Below, piece by piece: positions 45,911-55,067 of a stretch of 64,000 nucleotides of DNA. The DNA comes from a candidate division KSB1 bacterium. GTDB taxonomy: Bacteria > Zhuqueibacterota > Zhuqueibacteria > Thermofontimicrobiales > Thermofontimicrobiaceae. The notes beneath the pieces were generated by a model, which ran no database searches, had not been told where the DNA came from, and saw nothing but the letters and a program-made list of their open reading frames with translations. How positions within the stretch are numbered: the stretch's first letter is position 1; each line of letters begins with the position of its first letter. Made by a program: the position numbers and the translations under genes. The DNA lies in the NCBI GenBank assembly GCA_034506395.1, contig JAPDPQ010000031.1:1-64000 (forward strand). Reading direction: 5' to 3'.

Positions 45911-47527
45911 TTATTTAATCAATAGCATTTTTATCCGCGAAAACGAACCCTGGGTGGCTGCCTGGCAGAAATAGATTCCAGAGGGGAGCGGCGTTCCATT
46001 GCGATCCTTACCGTGCCAAAGAAATTCATGTCGTCCCGAAGGAAGCAGCTCATCGACCAGCGTATCTACCAGCCTCCCCATCGCGTCGAAAATTTGTAAC
46101 TTGATTTTGGTTGGGCGAGACAGATTGACGAGGATGGCGGTGGAGGCATTGAACGGATTTGGATAATTTTGCGGCAAGAAGAACTGATCTGGACTGAAAA
46201 GATTCAATTGGGAAATTTTTGTTGAGACGCCAAATGTATCAAGTTTCGCAGTGATCTCCACCGGAAAATTTAACTGAGCGCACAACAAAGATGCTTCATC
46301 TGGGCCAAAGTTCGGCGGGAGAAAGAAATTGTAATAGACCACATCCAACGTCGATTCCGCCGCTGCGTATTGCTCGATATGTTTCTGCAAAGAAAAACCA
46401 TTATCCCCAAACGATAAACTGTCACCAGTATCCACTTTTAACCCAGGATCCGCTGTTTTTCCATCGCTATTATCATAGTAATAAAGCTCAATCTGATCTC
46501 CAAGAGGAGGGACGTAAAAGATGTTTAACATGGTGCCAGGATCGCCTGTGCCCATTGCCCAGTTCAGCATATCAGGGGTGCAAGCATGGTCGATCGCATC
46601 AGGCATTGCATCGATGATTGCTCCTGATCGGTTTGTCTCGCTATAAAATTTCATTCCTGTGCTATTGCGGTTAAAATCCCACGAAATCCGGAGCAAATCG
46701 ACCTTTGCCCCAACATCGACAGCATCATCAATAGGGATTTCGACCAGTTTGAACGAACCATTCCAGGGATAGAAGAACGATGTCTGCGTGAATTTTTCAT
46801 CAAAGTGCATTTGTTTCCAGTAAAACCGTCCATAAAGGTTGCGAATCACCCGCACCGGACCCACTTTGGCGTATGCGTATTGCATTTCTACATAATCTTC
46901 ATGCAAAAACACGGGGACCACCAGAAGCCATCCCAATACCCGTATTTTAAGACGGTCGAAAATATCAGTATTGCTGCCCGATTTGATCAACACATCAGCC
47001 AACTGGCCGGTACGATTGAAGCCGACCTCGTAATTCAGTGAGTGGACACGATCTGAAGCCGCATCGTAGCGCATTTGATAAGGCTCGGGGATTGGCCCAG
47101 GGATCGTTGGCAGAAAATACAAATAAGCAAATCCATGCTTGCCATCCAATGGATCACAAAAGCGGAGTTCATAGCGCAACGTATCAGCTCCGACAAGCCA
47201 CGACAGCGCTGACGCTTGATCGCCCAAATCTTTTAAAAGAAAAACCAATTCATCATCTTCATCAAGCCGACCAAATGAATCATCGGGCTTAAAATACATG
47301 GAATCCTGGTCTTTCGGATTTACTTCATCAAATTGAAACGGCATCATCTCCCATTTGTCGCTGCTGGATTGATAACGAAACAAGTAGAGATGGCTAATTT
47401 CAAAATTCAAGAAATGCGGTAGCGCCTCGCCCTTGATGACGACAGGCTCGTATGGCCGATCGAGTTGCGCAAAACTGGCTGTGACGCTCAGCACCCAGAG
47501 TATGATTAAAAAAATTATTGTTCTCAT
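45911..47527 (-). CDS. Secreted protein with Por-type sorting tail, first gene of the receptor operon
   Basis: 538 residues. Signal peptide about 1-20 ('FLIILWVLSVTASFAQ'). The body (about 25-440) has no family I recognise; it is beta-rich with segments such as 'DELVFLLKDLGDQASAL' and 'RVIRNLYGRFYWKQ'. The C-terminal sorting domain is complete: 'QNYPNPFNASTAILVNL', 'WHGKDRNGTPLPSGIYF', ending 'KMLLIK'. GAGAGG lies about 6 nt before the ATG. With the lipoprotein and TonB receptor it forms a nutrient-capture operon of the FCB type in which the secreted protein would bind or cut the substrate. That role is inference. Confidence 0.8.
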   Translation of the reverse strand: MRTIIFLIILWVLSVTASFAQLDRPYEPVVIKGEALPHFLNFEISHLYLFRYQSSSDKWEMMPFQFDEVNPKDQDSMYFKPDDSFGRLDEDDELVFLLKDLGDQASALSWLVGADTLRYELRFCDPLDGKHGFAYLYFLPTIPGPIPEPYQMRYDAASDRVHSLNYEVGFNRTGQLADVLIKSGSNTDIFDRLKIRVLGWLLVVPVFLHEDYVEMQYAYAKVGPVRVIRNLYGRFYWKQMHFDEKFTQTSFFYPWNGSFKLVEIPIDDAVDVGAKVDLLRISWDFNRNSTGMKFYSETNRSGAIIDAMPDAIDHACTPDMLNWAMGTGDPGTMLNIFYVPPLGDQIELYYYDNSDGKTADPGLKVDTGDSLSFGDNGFSLQKHIEQYAAAESTLDVVYYNFFLPPNFGPDEASLLCAQLNFPVEITAKLDTFGVSTKISQLNLFSPDQFFLPQNYPNPFNASTAILVNLSRPTKIKLQIFDAMGRLVDTLVDELLPSGRHEFLWHGKDRNGTPLPSGIYFCQAATQGSFSRIKMLLIK

Positions 47528-48295
47528 AACCCACCTCTCGATTGAAAAATTGCATCCCCGAAGAGAGTAGCAGGAACCAAAATTTGGCCTTCATTGAAGA
47601 ACCCCCCTGCCGCTTCAACTGGTGGGAGAGCAATCGAATTTTCGCCGATTTCGAAAATAAATGATAGGTATTTCTGACAAGCCGTGTTATGGTGATCCAA
47701 ACGGAACGACCGATAAGCGTGACGGCTCGAAAATTTAAAATCAAGAAATAATCTAATCAAATCCATTTAAAAAAGCAATGATTATTTTTATTAGGGAAAA
47801 ATTGCAAGGATGGAAACTAGAATCGCAAGCGAACTGGATCGGTTTCGTTCCATTGTCAACATTATTTAATTGGCCAGTTGAACCCAAACTACCAGCACAT
47901 TCATTCTACTGCTCATGCCCTTAAATATTCTAAATGAAACGAATTGGATCGCATGAATTCAAAGCAAGATGGAATTTGGATGGCATCATCAAAAATTGAA
48001 GATTCAATTGAGGTTCAAATTTCAAAAATGGGTTCAAAAAAAGCAAAATTCTCCTCTGGAGAAAGGTTTATTTAGAGCCTAAGTCAGGACTCAAATGATC
48101 GTACCCCCGCTTTTTTATTTGTTCCTTAAGCACGCGATAATCGCACACTTTCTGAAATCCATACGAAATTCTGGTCAGTCATCAGCGATCTTCGGCTGCG
48201 AATTTGCATTTATTTTGGCACAATTTTCCCGATCCTCCTGATTCCGAATGAATGACCAGCAATTATTGAACACTGACAACGCATTCTTATTTAGT
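47528..48295. other. Intergenic region, no supported gene
   Basis: About 770 bp of AT-rich sequence. Overlapping minus-strand frames around 47524-47766 ('MDLIRLFLDF...') are not supported by a domain or ribosome-binding site. A small perfect hairpin 'ttctcc-tct-ggagaa' lies at about 48050. Should hold the promoter of the receptor operon on the minus strand. Confidence 0.4.
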
Positions 48296-48466
48296 TTAAT
48301 CGTCATATTTTTTCGGTGGATTATATTCCTGATCATCTGTTTTCGGCTTTTGATCGTCTTTGTTTTGATCGATCAAGATATCTTTTACCTCATTGATCGA
48401 GAAACCGATATTCGCCTTTCGCAAAACATCGATGATGGTTTCGAAGATGGCCTTGTTGTCGTCCAT
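48296..48466 (-). CDS. Small acidic-basic protein of unknown function
   Basis: A 56-residue frame starting 'MDDNKAIFETIIDVLRKANI' and ending 'YNPPKKYDD'. A GGGGTG lies 7 nt before the ATG. The composition is protein-like: a helix of about 25 residues followed by a charged, proline-containing tail ('DQKPKTDDQEYNPPKKYDD'). The opposite-strand frame has low-complexity hydrophobic character and is discounted. The protein is too short for a family assignment. Stands alone between large gaps. Moderately confident that it is a real gene. Confidence 0.5.
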   Translation of the reverse strand: MDDNKAIFETIIDVLRKANIGFSINEVKDILIDQNKDDQKPKTDDQEYNPPKKYDD

Positions 48467-48735
48467 GATGTGTCACCCCAGTTGTTATTGCATGATGCAG
48501 ATTCGAATAAAGCCATTTATTAATCCAAATTGCCCAATTTTTTCAAATGAAAATTCATTGCAATTGTGAAATGCATTTCTCACCAATGCGTTTTTCGCTT
48601 GAATCAGCCTATTCAGATTTTATGATAAGTCGCATTGGCTTACAAATTTGCACTAATACATATCTGCAAGGCAGTCAGCTTGCTTAAAAATTTTATCTCA
48701 CGATTGATTTTTTTTTAATGGCTCGAACAAAGGCT

Positions 48736-48764
48736 TTGACTTTTGCTTGGGTTTTTATTATATT
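48736..48764 (+). promoter_or_regulatory. Promoter for the lipoprotein at 48867
   Basis: TTGACT at 48736-48741, a 17-bp spacer, TATATT at 48759-48764. It lies 102 bp before the lipoprotein start in the otherwise featureless 48467-48866 gap. The pattern matches lexA and uvrB. Confidence 0.65.
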
Positions 48765-48866
48765 GCTCCGTTAAAATTGAAACTAATCCGATCACGTTTT
48801 TGACGAAAATAATTTCATCTTGGTAAGTAGGTCCTCATAATAGCTAATGAATTTCATGGAGCCACC

Positions 48867-49370
48867 ATGCGAATTATCAATCACATCCCTCTAATTATTA
48901 TGGTTCTGTTTCTTATTGGAGTCTCTTGTCAGCAATCGGCTGACAAAAAATTAGCACAGTTCAATGATCAATTTTTTGCAAAGCACGTTCCAGAATTTCC
49001 TCAGGCACGATTGATGACGAAAGCGGACATTCCTGAACATTCGCGGAAATTTTTTGATGAGGCAGATGCAAAATTGCAAATGTTGCTGGATTTGAATAAT
49101 AACAATGTACCAGAGTATATCATTTGTGGAGTGTCGCGGACCATGTTGGAGCGTGGAGAAAAAGCGCCGTACTTCGTCGCGATCTTCGAGAACACCGAAC
49201 AAGGGATCGAGCGACGTTATTTGCAGAAACTTTTTGTTCCCCCAGTCGCGCTGCGCCCCTCAAAAAATCCAAATCGGAATGGTGTGTTGATCCTATTTTC
49301 GTTTTATAGCGACTACTCGGCTGAGATCTACTTCGAGAATGGGGAATATCAACTCGAGAAACTTTTTTGA
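48867..49370 (+). CDS. Lipoprotein of unknown function
   Basis: 167 residues. The signal peptide ends in the lipobox 'LIGVSC' (Cys about 21). 'MLLDLNNNNVPEYIICG' is an EF-hand-like Asx-rich loop. A beta-rich C-terminal part follows and ends in 'ENGEYQLEKLF'. Not recognised as a known family. GGAG lies 5 nt before the ATG and a good promoter lies 100 bp upstream, so it is probably monocistronic. It is convergent with the receiver-protein gene that ends at 49493. Likely membrane-anchored in the periplasm. Confidence 0.75.
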   Translation: MRIINHIPLIIMVLFLIGVSCQQSADKKLAQFNDQFFAKHVPEFPQARLMTKADIPEHSRKFFDEADAKLQMLLDLNNNNVPEYIICGVSRTMLERGEKAPYFVAIFENTEQGIERRYLQKLFVPPVALRPSKNPNRNGVLILFSFYSDYSAEIYFENGEYQLEKLF

Positions 49371-49492
49371 TGCGATGAATAAATTGTTGCGGAGTAATTA
49401 TCGGCAAGGAAAGACAACGCTGGTGGTAAAAATTGTTAGCTGAGCCGAAGGCAAATTGAGCATCGTCCTCGCCCTTTTCGTTGATGCTTGGC

Positions 49493-50947
49493 TCAATCAT
49501 ATTGCTTGAGATTGTTGCCGTGTTCGTCGATCCACTTTTCCACTACGGCGGCTAACTTTTGCACCAATTTATATCCACTGCCATGAATTGGCCGGAATTG
49601 CTCTGCCAATTCGTTGTACCCTTTGCGATCCAGCCAAATCGAAAAAAAATCGTTATCGGAAAAATACTGGATCTTCTCTGGACTAACAGTTCGAAGCGTA
49701 TGAAGCAAATCATTCAATGTGAAAATCTTGATATCATCGATGAGCAAGGGGGTAAAGTGCATGCGAATGATCTCTCGCCGGATGTAGCGCTGAAGGATCG
49801 AGACCAATCGCTGGCCTCGATCGCGTTTGGGACGCAGTTTATCGCCTAACTCACGGAAACCATGCATATAGAGCCAGGTAGAAAAGAAATCTTTCTCCCC
49901 ATATACCTCCAAAAGGTCCCTTAATTGATTATCGGTTTCCGCCATAACAAGTACCTGGTACAATTGATGGATATTTTTCACCCGAAAATAAATCGAGCGT
50001 TGCTCATTTTGGATGACAAAATCTCCCATGCCGGTGTAATCGTGGATATATTGCTTTAAAATGTCCAAACTTCCAATATCTCCCTTGGGCATGATCAGGG
50101 CGTAATTCCTCAACTCTTCTCCCTCCTGAGCTTTAGAAGCGATAATGATTGGGATGCGAGGATAATAACGCTTAAGCAACTGGCAGAGATTGCGACCCGC
50201 TTCCGCATTGAGATCATCTCCTTTAGGAAAGAAAAAATCCGAGATGACACACACCACATCATCCCCATGCCCATGAAGATGATAATTGGTGCCGACAATC
50301 TCAGCTTCATGCTCCACACCGAATAAAAATTTCAGTGTTTCCTCGTAGGTCCGGGTCAACATCACATCGGCGCGCTGGCCAATGATTTCGTAAAGAACTG
50401 GCAGAAACTGGGAAAACCAACGCGGCTCGTCGTCGACAATCAGGAAAATAAACCGCCGCTCTTTAGAATATCTTTCGATGTTCAATTTGTCTTCAGCGCA
50501 TCGCACAATCGCTGGCAATATGGTTGCTGGCCTTAAATCGGTTTGATTGTAAGCGAACACGAGATCGGCTCGTGCACAATAGGGAAATTTGTCTTGGGCA
50601 ACTGAGGGTGGGGAACAATGGAGCGTCGTGTTGGCCGTTGCCAGCACCAGGACTCGGTCGTCTCTGGTGCGCCTGATCCGATCCGTATTCACAAGATTCA
50701 TCCCCACATCATCGAAGATCAAAACGGAGGGGGAATCGGACTGGAAATTTGATGCGGAGATCGGATCGCGCAGCCAGACCACTTTGACCCAAGGCATGGT
50801 CTCCTGAAGTTGAAGCCCAGCGTTGCGAAGCTGTTCATCCGCTGAAAAAATTGCTGCTTGGTGGATCTTGACTGGATTAATGATCCGAGGGACGAATTCG
50901 AACTCCCGCATCCGATTGGGGTTGATTTTAAATTGCAATGCCGTCAT
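49493..50947 (-). CDS. Receiver-domain protein with two 'FFS-WL...RP' repeats, paired with a PPDK-N protein
   Basis: 484 residues. An N-terminal part (1-160) resembles a degenerate receiver ('VLIFDDVGMN', 'DRVLVLATAN'). A receiver domain lies at about 166-305 with the acidic pair D172/D173, phosphoacceptor D237 in 'VISDFFFP', S271 and K288 in 'IMPKGD'. Two ~63-residue repeats end the chain (326-389 and 411-473), sharing 'FFSTWLYMHGFRELGDKLRP' and 'FFSIWLDRKGYNELAEQFRP'. As I recall, in some Bacteroidota such receiver-plus-'WLxARTEF' modules are fused to the ATP-binding domain of PEP synthase. Here the ATP-binding part is encoded by the next gene upstream (51089-52759). It may be a phospho-signalling pair. 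The function is unknown. Confidence 0.75.
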   Translation of the reverse strand: MTALQFKINPNRMREFEFVPRIINPVKIHQAAIFSADEQLRNAGLQLQETMPWVKVVWLRDPISASNFQSDSPSVLIFDDVGMNLVNTDRIRRTRDDRVLVLATANTTLHCSPPSVAQDKFPYCARADLVFAYNQTDLRPATILPAIVRCAEDKLNIERYSKERRFIFLIVDDEPRWFSQFLPVLYEIIGQRADVMLTRTYEETLKFLFGVEHEAEIVGTNYHLHGHGDDVVCVISDFFFPKGDDLNAEAGRNLCQLLKRYYPRIPIIIASKAQEGEELRNYALIMPKGDIGSLDILKQYIHDYTGMGDFVIQNEQRSIYFRVKNIHQLYQVLVMAETDNQLRDLLEVYGEKDFFSTWLYMHGFRELGDKLRPKRDRGQRLVSILQRYIRREIIRMHFTPLLIDDIKIFTLNDLLHTLRTVSPEKIQYFSDNDFFSIWLDRKGYNELAEQFRPIHGSGYKLVQKLAAVVEKWIDEHGNNLKQYD

Positions 50948-51088
50948 CAGCCTCGCTCACCGTGATGATGAATGCTCATGAGACATTAAATCTACTATTT
51001 TTGGCTTCAAATAGATTCTCGAAAGTTAGGAGTCATGAATCATGCCATCGAGATGTAAAGATTCTCTGAATCGATCATCAATTACCGG

Positions 51089-52759
51089 TCATCCTCCTGA
51101 ACCAGAACCCGCAAGAATGACGCAGCGCTGGTTCATCGAATCCGCATAGAGTGTCACCGGCGTCGGGAATTCCAGTTGATAAATTGGCGTACCGTCTTCG
51201 GGACCTGCAAAAAACCAGGGATCAATATAATCCTGGGTTGGAGCGATGAAGCCGTAGATGATATTATTGGCGACCAAATTGGTGAGAAAATGTGTCCCCT
51301 GCGTGCCATACATCCGCGTCTGCAGCCGACGCTGTTGTTCATCATGGCCGCCATGAAGCATATAGAGAAAATGGCTCCCATAGATCCCCCCGGTCAAATC
51401 ATCAGCTTCAGGAAGCGGCTCAGACCGACCCGCAACGTCCACGCCATACTCGAACAACCCCACAGCGCCATCGACATCGCTGTACTCCACTTGAATCCCC
51501 CATTGTCGATTTTTAGTGCCCAAGCGCCCGGGAGCAATGATGATGTATCGAGCTTGTTCGGCTTTCAGCTTCCGGTTCAGTTCGTGCATCTCGCGACGGA
51601 CACGGTCATGTTGTTCGATGGAATAGAGAAATGGAGAGACGACCACCGCATACTGAATTTCAGGGATAATGCCATGGCCTTGCAAATTGCTAATTGATAG
51701 ATAGCAATTTTCCGTACCGTTCGGGATTTCAATGGTCTCAAATTTCATCGCTGGGAGCTGAGTCAATTGAACGACATGAAACTGCCCAGCCAACTGACCC
51801 CCATCGGCTTTCATGATGTTGAACACAAACTCGATCTGAAAATGGGAAGCAATTCGCCTGGCGATGGTCTCCATAATTTCAATCAGGCCCTGGCGAAAAT
51901 CAAAGCGATCCTGTTGGATCAGCGCCTCCAGGGTGACGTAGTTTTTCTCCATCCCTAAAAACTGACAGTAATCACTTCGGGCGAAACGGACATGCAGTTT
52001 CTTCATGGTCTCCAACTCTTCGCCGCGCAGACCTTTGTTTTTGGTCAAATCAATCGCATAGAAAAAACTCTGCCCCGGCCCCAACAACTGGAGTGGGATG
52101 GGATTTCTAATGGTAACCATAGAGATCACTGGGAAATCGTCCAGCACTGTGGCATAACCATGACCCAATGCAATCCGAGCGAATCCCTCTTGAGGGTCTT
52201 GGGATTTTAATGCATAAGGGAAAAAGGAATTGGCCACGCCCGAAACAAGCGGATAATAAATCTCCCCTGCATCAGACTGATCATAGATCCCTGGGATTGG
52301 GTTGATTACAACGGCCATTTTTTCGCCGCTGTCTTCCGGCTGCTTATCGATAAAATCTTTATAGATGAAACCTATCGCTTGAACCAGTTGCTCGAATCGA
52401 ACCGAAAAATCAGGGTGATTATTGGGCAGCATGAACGAGGCGTTTTCCCCGGCATGGACCGAACCAGGGCTTCCCGGCGTCACCCATGCTTCATTGGTCG
52501 CTGATGAACGCACGCTGATCGGCATGGTGCCCATGGCTTCCAAGATGCTTCGGATCGGTGCAAGCTCCTCCGCATCGAATTTACCACCCCGATCCATGTA
52601 GCGATCATAAAAGGTGGTAGTTAGAATCCGCGTGCTCAATTTATGGGCTCGGGCGATGTTGCACTCGTTGATCTTCACCAGCCCTTGGCCCTTGCCACCC
52701 AAAAGGCCATTGCCATAGATTTTCACATCCCCAACTTTTTCGACAATCGAAACGCTCAT
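51089..52759 (-). CDS. Stand-alone PEP synthase/PPDK ATP-binding (PPDK-N) domain protein
   Basis: 556 residues. 'GNGLLGGKGQGLVKI' (about 17-30) and 'ISVRSSATNEAWVTPGSPGSVHAG' (about 81-102) are the first ATP-binding signatures of PEP synthase and pyruvate phosphate dikinase. 'VVQLTQLPAM' (about 327) takes the place of the 'QARPE' end of that domain. The central phosphohistidine domain (with 'TSHAA') and the pyruvate/PEP-binding barrel are missing, so it cannot carry out the full PEP-synthase reaction. The ~200 residues after it are unlike PEP synthase. The C-terminus 'CVILAGSGSGG' is unusual. No Shine-Dalgarno is visible. The gene precedes the receiver protein on the same strand (141-bp gap), so they likely act together. 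Confidence 0.75.
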   Translation of the reverse strand: MSVSIVEKVGDVKIYGNGLLGGKGQGLVKINECNIARAHKLSTRILTTTFYDRYMDRGGKFDAEELAPIRSILEAMGTMPISVRSSATNEAWVTPGSPGSVHAGENASFMLPNNHPDFSVRFEQLVQAIGFIYKDFIDKQPEDSGEKMAVVINPIPGIYDQSDAGEIYYPLVSGVANSFFPYALKSQDPQEGFARIALGHGYATVLDDFPVISMVTIRNPIPLQLLGPGQSFFYAIDLTKNKGLRGEELETMKKLHVRFARSDYCQFLGMEKNYVTLEALIQQDRFDFRQGLIEIMETIARRIASHFQIEFVFNIMKADGGQLAGQFHVVQLTQLPAMKFETIEIPNGTENCYLSISNLQGHGIIPEIQYAVVVSPFLYSIEQHDRVRREMHELNRKLKAEQARYIIIAPGRLGTKNRQWGIQVEYSDVDGAVGLFEYGVDVAGRSEPLPEADDLTGGIYGSHFLYMLHGGHDEQQRRLQTRMYGTQGTHFLTNLVANNIIYGFIAPTQDYIDPWFFAGPEDGTPIYQLEFPTPVTLYADSMNQRCVILAGSGSGG

Positions 52760-53208
52760 ATGTATTTAGGAAATAGATGAACTTAATCCAATACACAACC
52801 CAATTGTTTGGCAACTTCCCTGGCAAATTTAGTTTTAAAGAACCTCAATGTAACTGGGTTCATTACACAGAGAACAAATTGTAATTGTGACCATCTCTCT
52901 TAAGATGCAGGGTTCAATTCATCCAAAAGCTAACAATGATTCGGAAATCTGCCCGTTAATCCATGGGTCATAGTGTCATTTTCTATTTTGCTGAATGCCA
53001 TATATCAAATTTAAAAGGATATCCCAAAATATCAAGCAAATTTTTAAGCATAGAAGATGAATTGCCGATTCTGGCACCCGATCGATTGGTATGAATTCTT
53101 GCTGACCATCGATCGTCAGTAGGCAACTGATCCTAAAATTGAATGAAAAAGCCCCATCCCAGGAGATAGGGCTTTTCATCTTCTGCTCATTGTGTGAAGT
53201 CAACTGGT
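52760..53208. other. Intergenic region with terminator of the glutamate-synthase-like gene
   Basis: About 450 bp. Contains the terminator at 53147-53176. The frame from 52976 to 53203 has no domain and lies partly in that terminator. Confidence 0.4.
53147..53176 (-). terminator. Terminator of the glutamate-synthase-like gene
   Basis: On the minus strand an 8-bp stem (arms 'aaaagccc' at 53147-53154 and 'gggctttt' at 53169-53176), a 14-nt loop and a T run. It begins 33 bp after the stop at 53209. Confidence 0.75.
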
Positions 53209-54786
53209 CTAGCTTTCTAAAATTCTCTCAGCCTCTTCTTTGTCGACATCCATCACATAGGTAATGCCACTGATTTCCGCAACTTCTTTGGTCAAAGATG
53301 CGATGTCACTTCGCTCGATATGATCCAGGGTGAATTTGCGGTTGCCGGTCATCAATTGGCGCAAGCCCTGAGCTAATCGTTCGAAATAAGTATAAAGCCC
53401 CAACGCGCCGGTCGGTACCTCTTTAAATGTATCGGCACCAAGTTCATGTTTGAGATCAACCGCAGTGACGAAGATCTCTTCCACGGTTGATCCGAAACGC
53501 TCGACGTACACTGGGATCATGCCCTCGTTAATGGCGCGACCAATGGTTTTGCCGACCATAGCTGCCGCTAAAGGCCCGCGCGCCATGCCCACCAATTTGA
53601 AATAGGGAGCTCCAAGCGCCAACGCTTTATAAATTTGATCCTCAAAAGTAATGCCACTGGCGACCGCGATGGCAGGAACATATTCACCCTTTTTCGCCAA
53701 TCGATCCACATATTGATACAGCAACGAATGCAGCTCCACTGCTGGGATACCCCACTCGTTCATCATCCGCCACGGGCTCATGCCAGTTCCGCCACCTGCA
53801 GCATCCACCGTTAGCAGATCGATTCTGGCCTTTGAAGCAAATTTGACTGCACGAGCTAAGTCAGCCGGCCGATAGGCGCCAGTTTTCAGGAATACATATT
53901 TAGCCCCCACATCGCGAAGCTCTTGGACGCGCTGTAAAAAGCCCTCTTCGGTGACCATTCCCACGCGGGAGTGTCGCTCAAATTCCTTGAAAGCCCCTGC
54001 CTCAAACGCCCTGATCACTTTTTCATCCAATGGATCTGGCAATACGATATAGCCGCGTTTTCTCAACAGTTGGGCTTTGGCTAAATTTTTGATTTTCACC
54101 TCACCGCCAATATCCTTGGCGCCCTGTCCCCATTTCAATTCCACTGCCTCGACGCCCAATTCTCGAATGCCGTATTCCTGAGCCCCTAATCGAGTGTCCT
54201 CCACATTGGCTTGCAAAACAATGACTCCATAGCCATCCCGCTGCCATTTTTGATACAATTTCACCCGGCGCTCCAACTCTGGCGATCGCTTCACCTTGCC
54301 ATTTACGATTTCTGCATCCACATCCATGCCGACGACATTTTCCCCAATGGTCAATCCTGTGCCTGCCAGCGCTGCACCAATCGCTAATCCATCCCAATTA
54401 TTATGGGCAACGTTGGTAGAGCCCAGCCCAGGAATGATGATCGGGAGCTTAAATTTTAAGCCATTGATGTGCCGTTCTAAGTTCACATTGGGGAATATGG
54501 CTTTATCGCTATCCGCCTCGATACCATGAGCACCAACGATTGTTCCTAATATGGTGAAATGGGAATAATCGACTGGGTAATCCTTCTCCGAAGCCGTGGT
54601 GATGATGCCGAATGGCTGGGGGTAGATCACTTCATGTCCCCGATAGGCCGATTTGCCAATTTCGCACATGCCAATACAGCCATCCACGCAGGTAACGCAC
54701 ATGCCGCTTGGCGGCACAATGGAATCTTCCGTTCTATTTTTGGTCAATGTTGCCGCAGATCGATTAATTTTGGTTAACGATGGCAT
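53209..54786 (-). CDS. Glutamate-synthase-like FMN protein (GltB central-domain homologue)
   Basis: 525 residues of the glutamate-synthase FMN-binding fold, without the N-terminal amidotransferase of GltB. The N-terminus has a Cys cluster, 'CVTCVDGCIGMC' (about 31-41), not typical of full GltB. 'PIIIPGLGSTN', 'GTGLTIGENV', 'ELKWGQGAKDIGGEV' and 'LLTVDAAGGGTGMSPWRMM' are the flavin and substrate segments. The usual GltB Fe-S cysteines near the end are not seen. AAGGAG lies 7 nt before the ATG. Lies 282 bp after the HoxU-like gene on the same strand, downstream of a NuoF:GltD fusion, so it may form the synthase half of a split enzyme. A non-glutamate substrate is also possible. Confidence 0.85.
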   Translation of the reverse strand: MPSLTKINRSAATLTKNRTEDSIVPPSGMCVTCVDGCIGMCEIGKSAYRGHEVIYPQPFGIITTASEKDYPVDYSHFTILGTIVGAHGIEADSDKAIFPNVNLERHINGLKFKLPIIIPGLGSTNVAHNNWDGLAIGAALAGTGLTIGENVVGMDVDAEIVNGKVKRSPELERRVKLYQKWQRDGYGVIVLQANVEDTRLGAQEYGIRELGVEAVELKWGQGAKDIGGEVKIKNLAKAQLLRKRGYIVLPDPLDEKVIRAFEAGAFKEFERHSRVGMVTEEGFLQRVQELRDVGAKYVFLKTGAYRPADLARAVKFASKARIDLLTVDAAGGGTGMSPWRMMNEWGIPAVELHSLLYQYVDRLAKKGEYVPAIAVASGITFEDQIYKALALGAPYFKLVGMARGPLAAAMVGKTIGRAINEGMIPVYVERFGSTVEEIFVTAVDLKHELGADTFKEVPTGALGLYTYFERLAQGLRQLMTGNRKFTLDHIERSDIASLTKEVAEISGITYVMDVDKEEAERILES

Positions 54787-54943
54787 CGCAACTCTCCTTA
54801 ATTGTTTATTCTATTCTCGAAACCCATTTCTCATCGAAATTTTTATCCAAAACCACCTGCTTTTATGTCGATAACACTCCGGGATCTTCATTTTGAGGCA
54901 TGCTTATTTCTACCGATTGATTCCTGATTACTGGTACCTGATT

Positions 54944-55020
54944 ACTGATCACTGATTACTGATCACTGATCACTGATTACTGATTACTGATTACTGATCA
55001 CTGATTACTGATCACTGATC
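54944..55020. repeat. Heptamer tandem repeat (11 perfect units)
   Basis: Eleven perfect copies of a 7-bp unit ACTGATY (T or C at the last base) at 54944-55020, with degenerate copies before it (54925-54943). It sits in the 281-bp gap between the glutamate-synthase-like gene and the HoxU-like gene and is not coding. Confidence 0.9.
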
Positions 55021-55067
55021 CCCGATCACTAACCGCCGTTTATCAGCCACTGATCCGCAACCCGAGC

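Noticed and set aside
47524-47766. Minus-strand frame next to the receptor operon
   Set aside because: Overlaps the start of the secreted-protein gene's leader, no ribosome-binding site and no domain.
48248-48523. Plus-strand frame with hydrophobic product
   Set aside because: It lies opposite the better-supported 56-codon minus-strand gene and lacks a ribosome-binding site.
54925-55020. Heptamer array as CRISPR
   Set aside because: The unit is 7 bp with no spacers and no cas genes are near.
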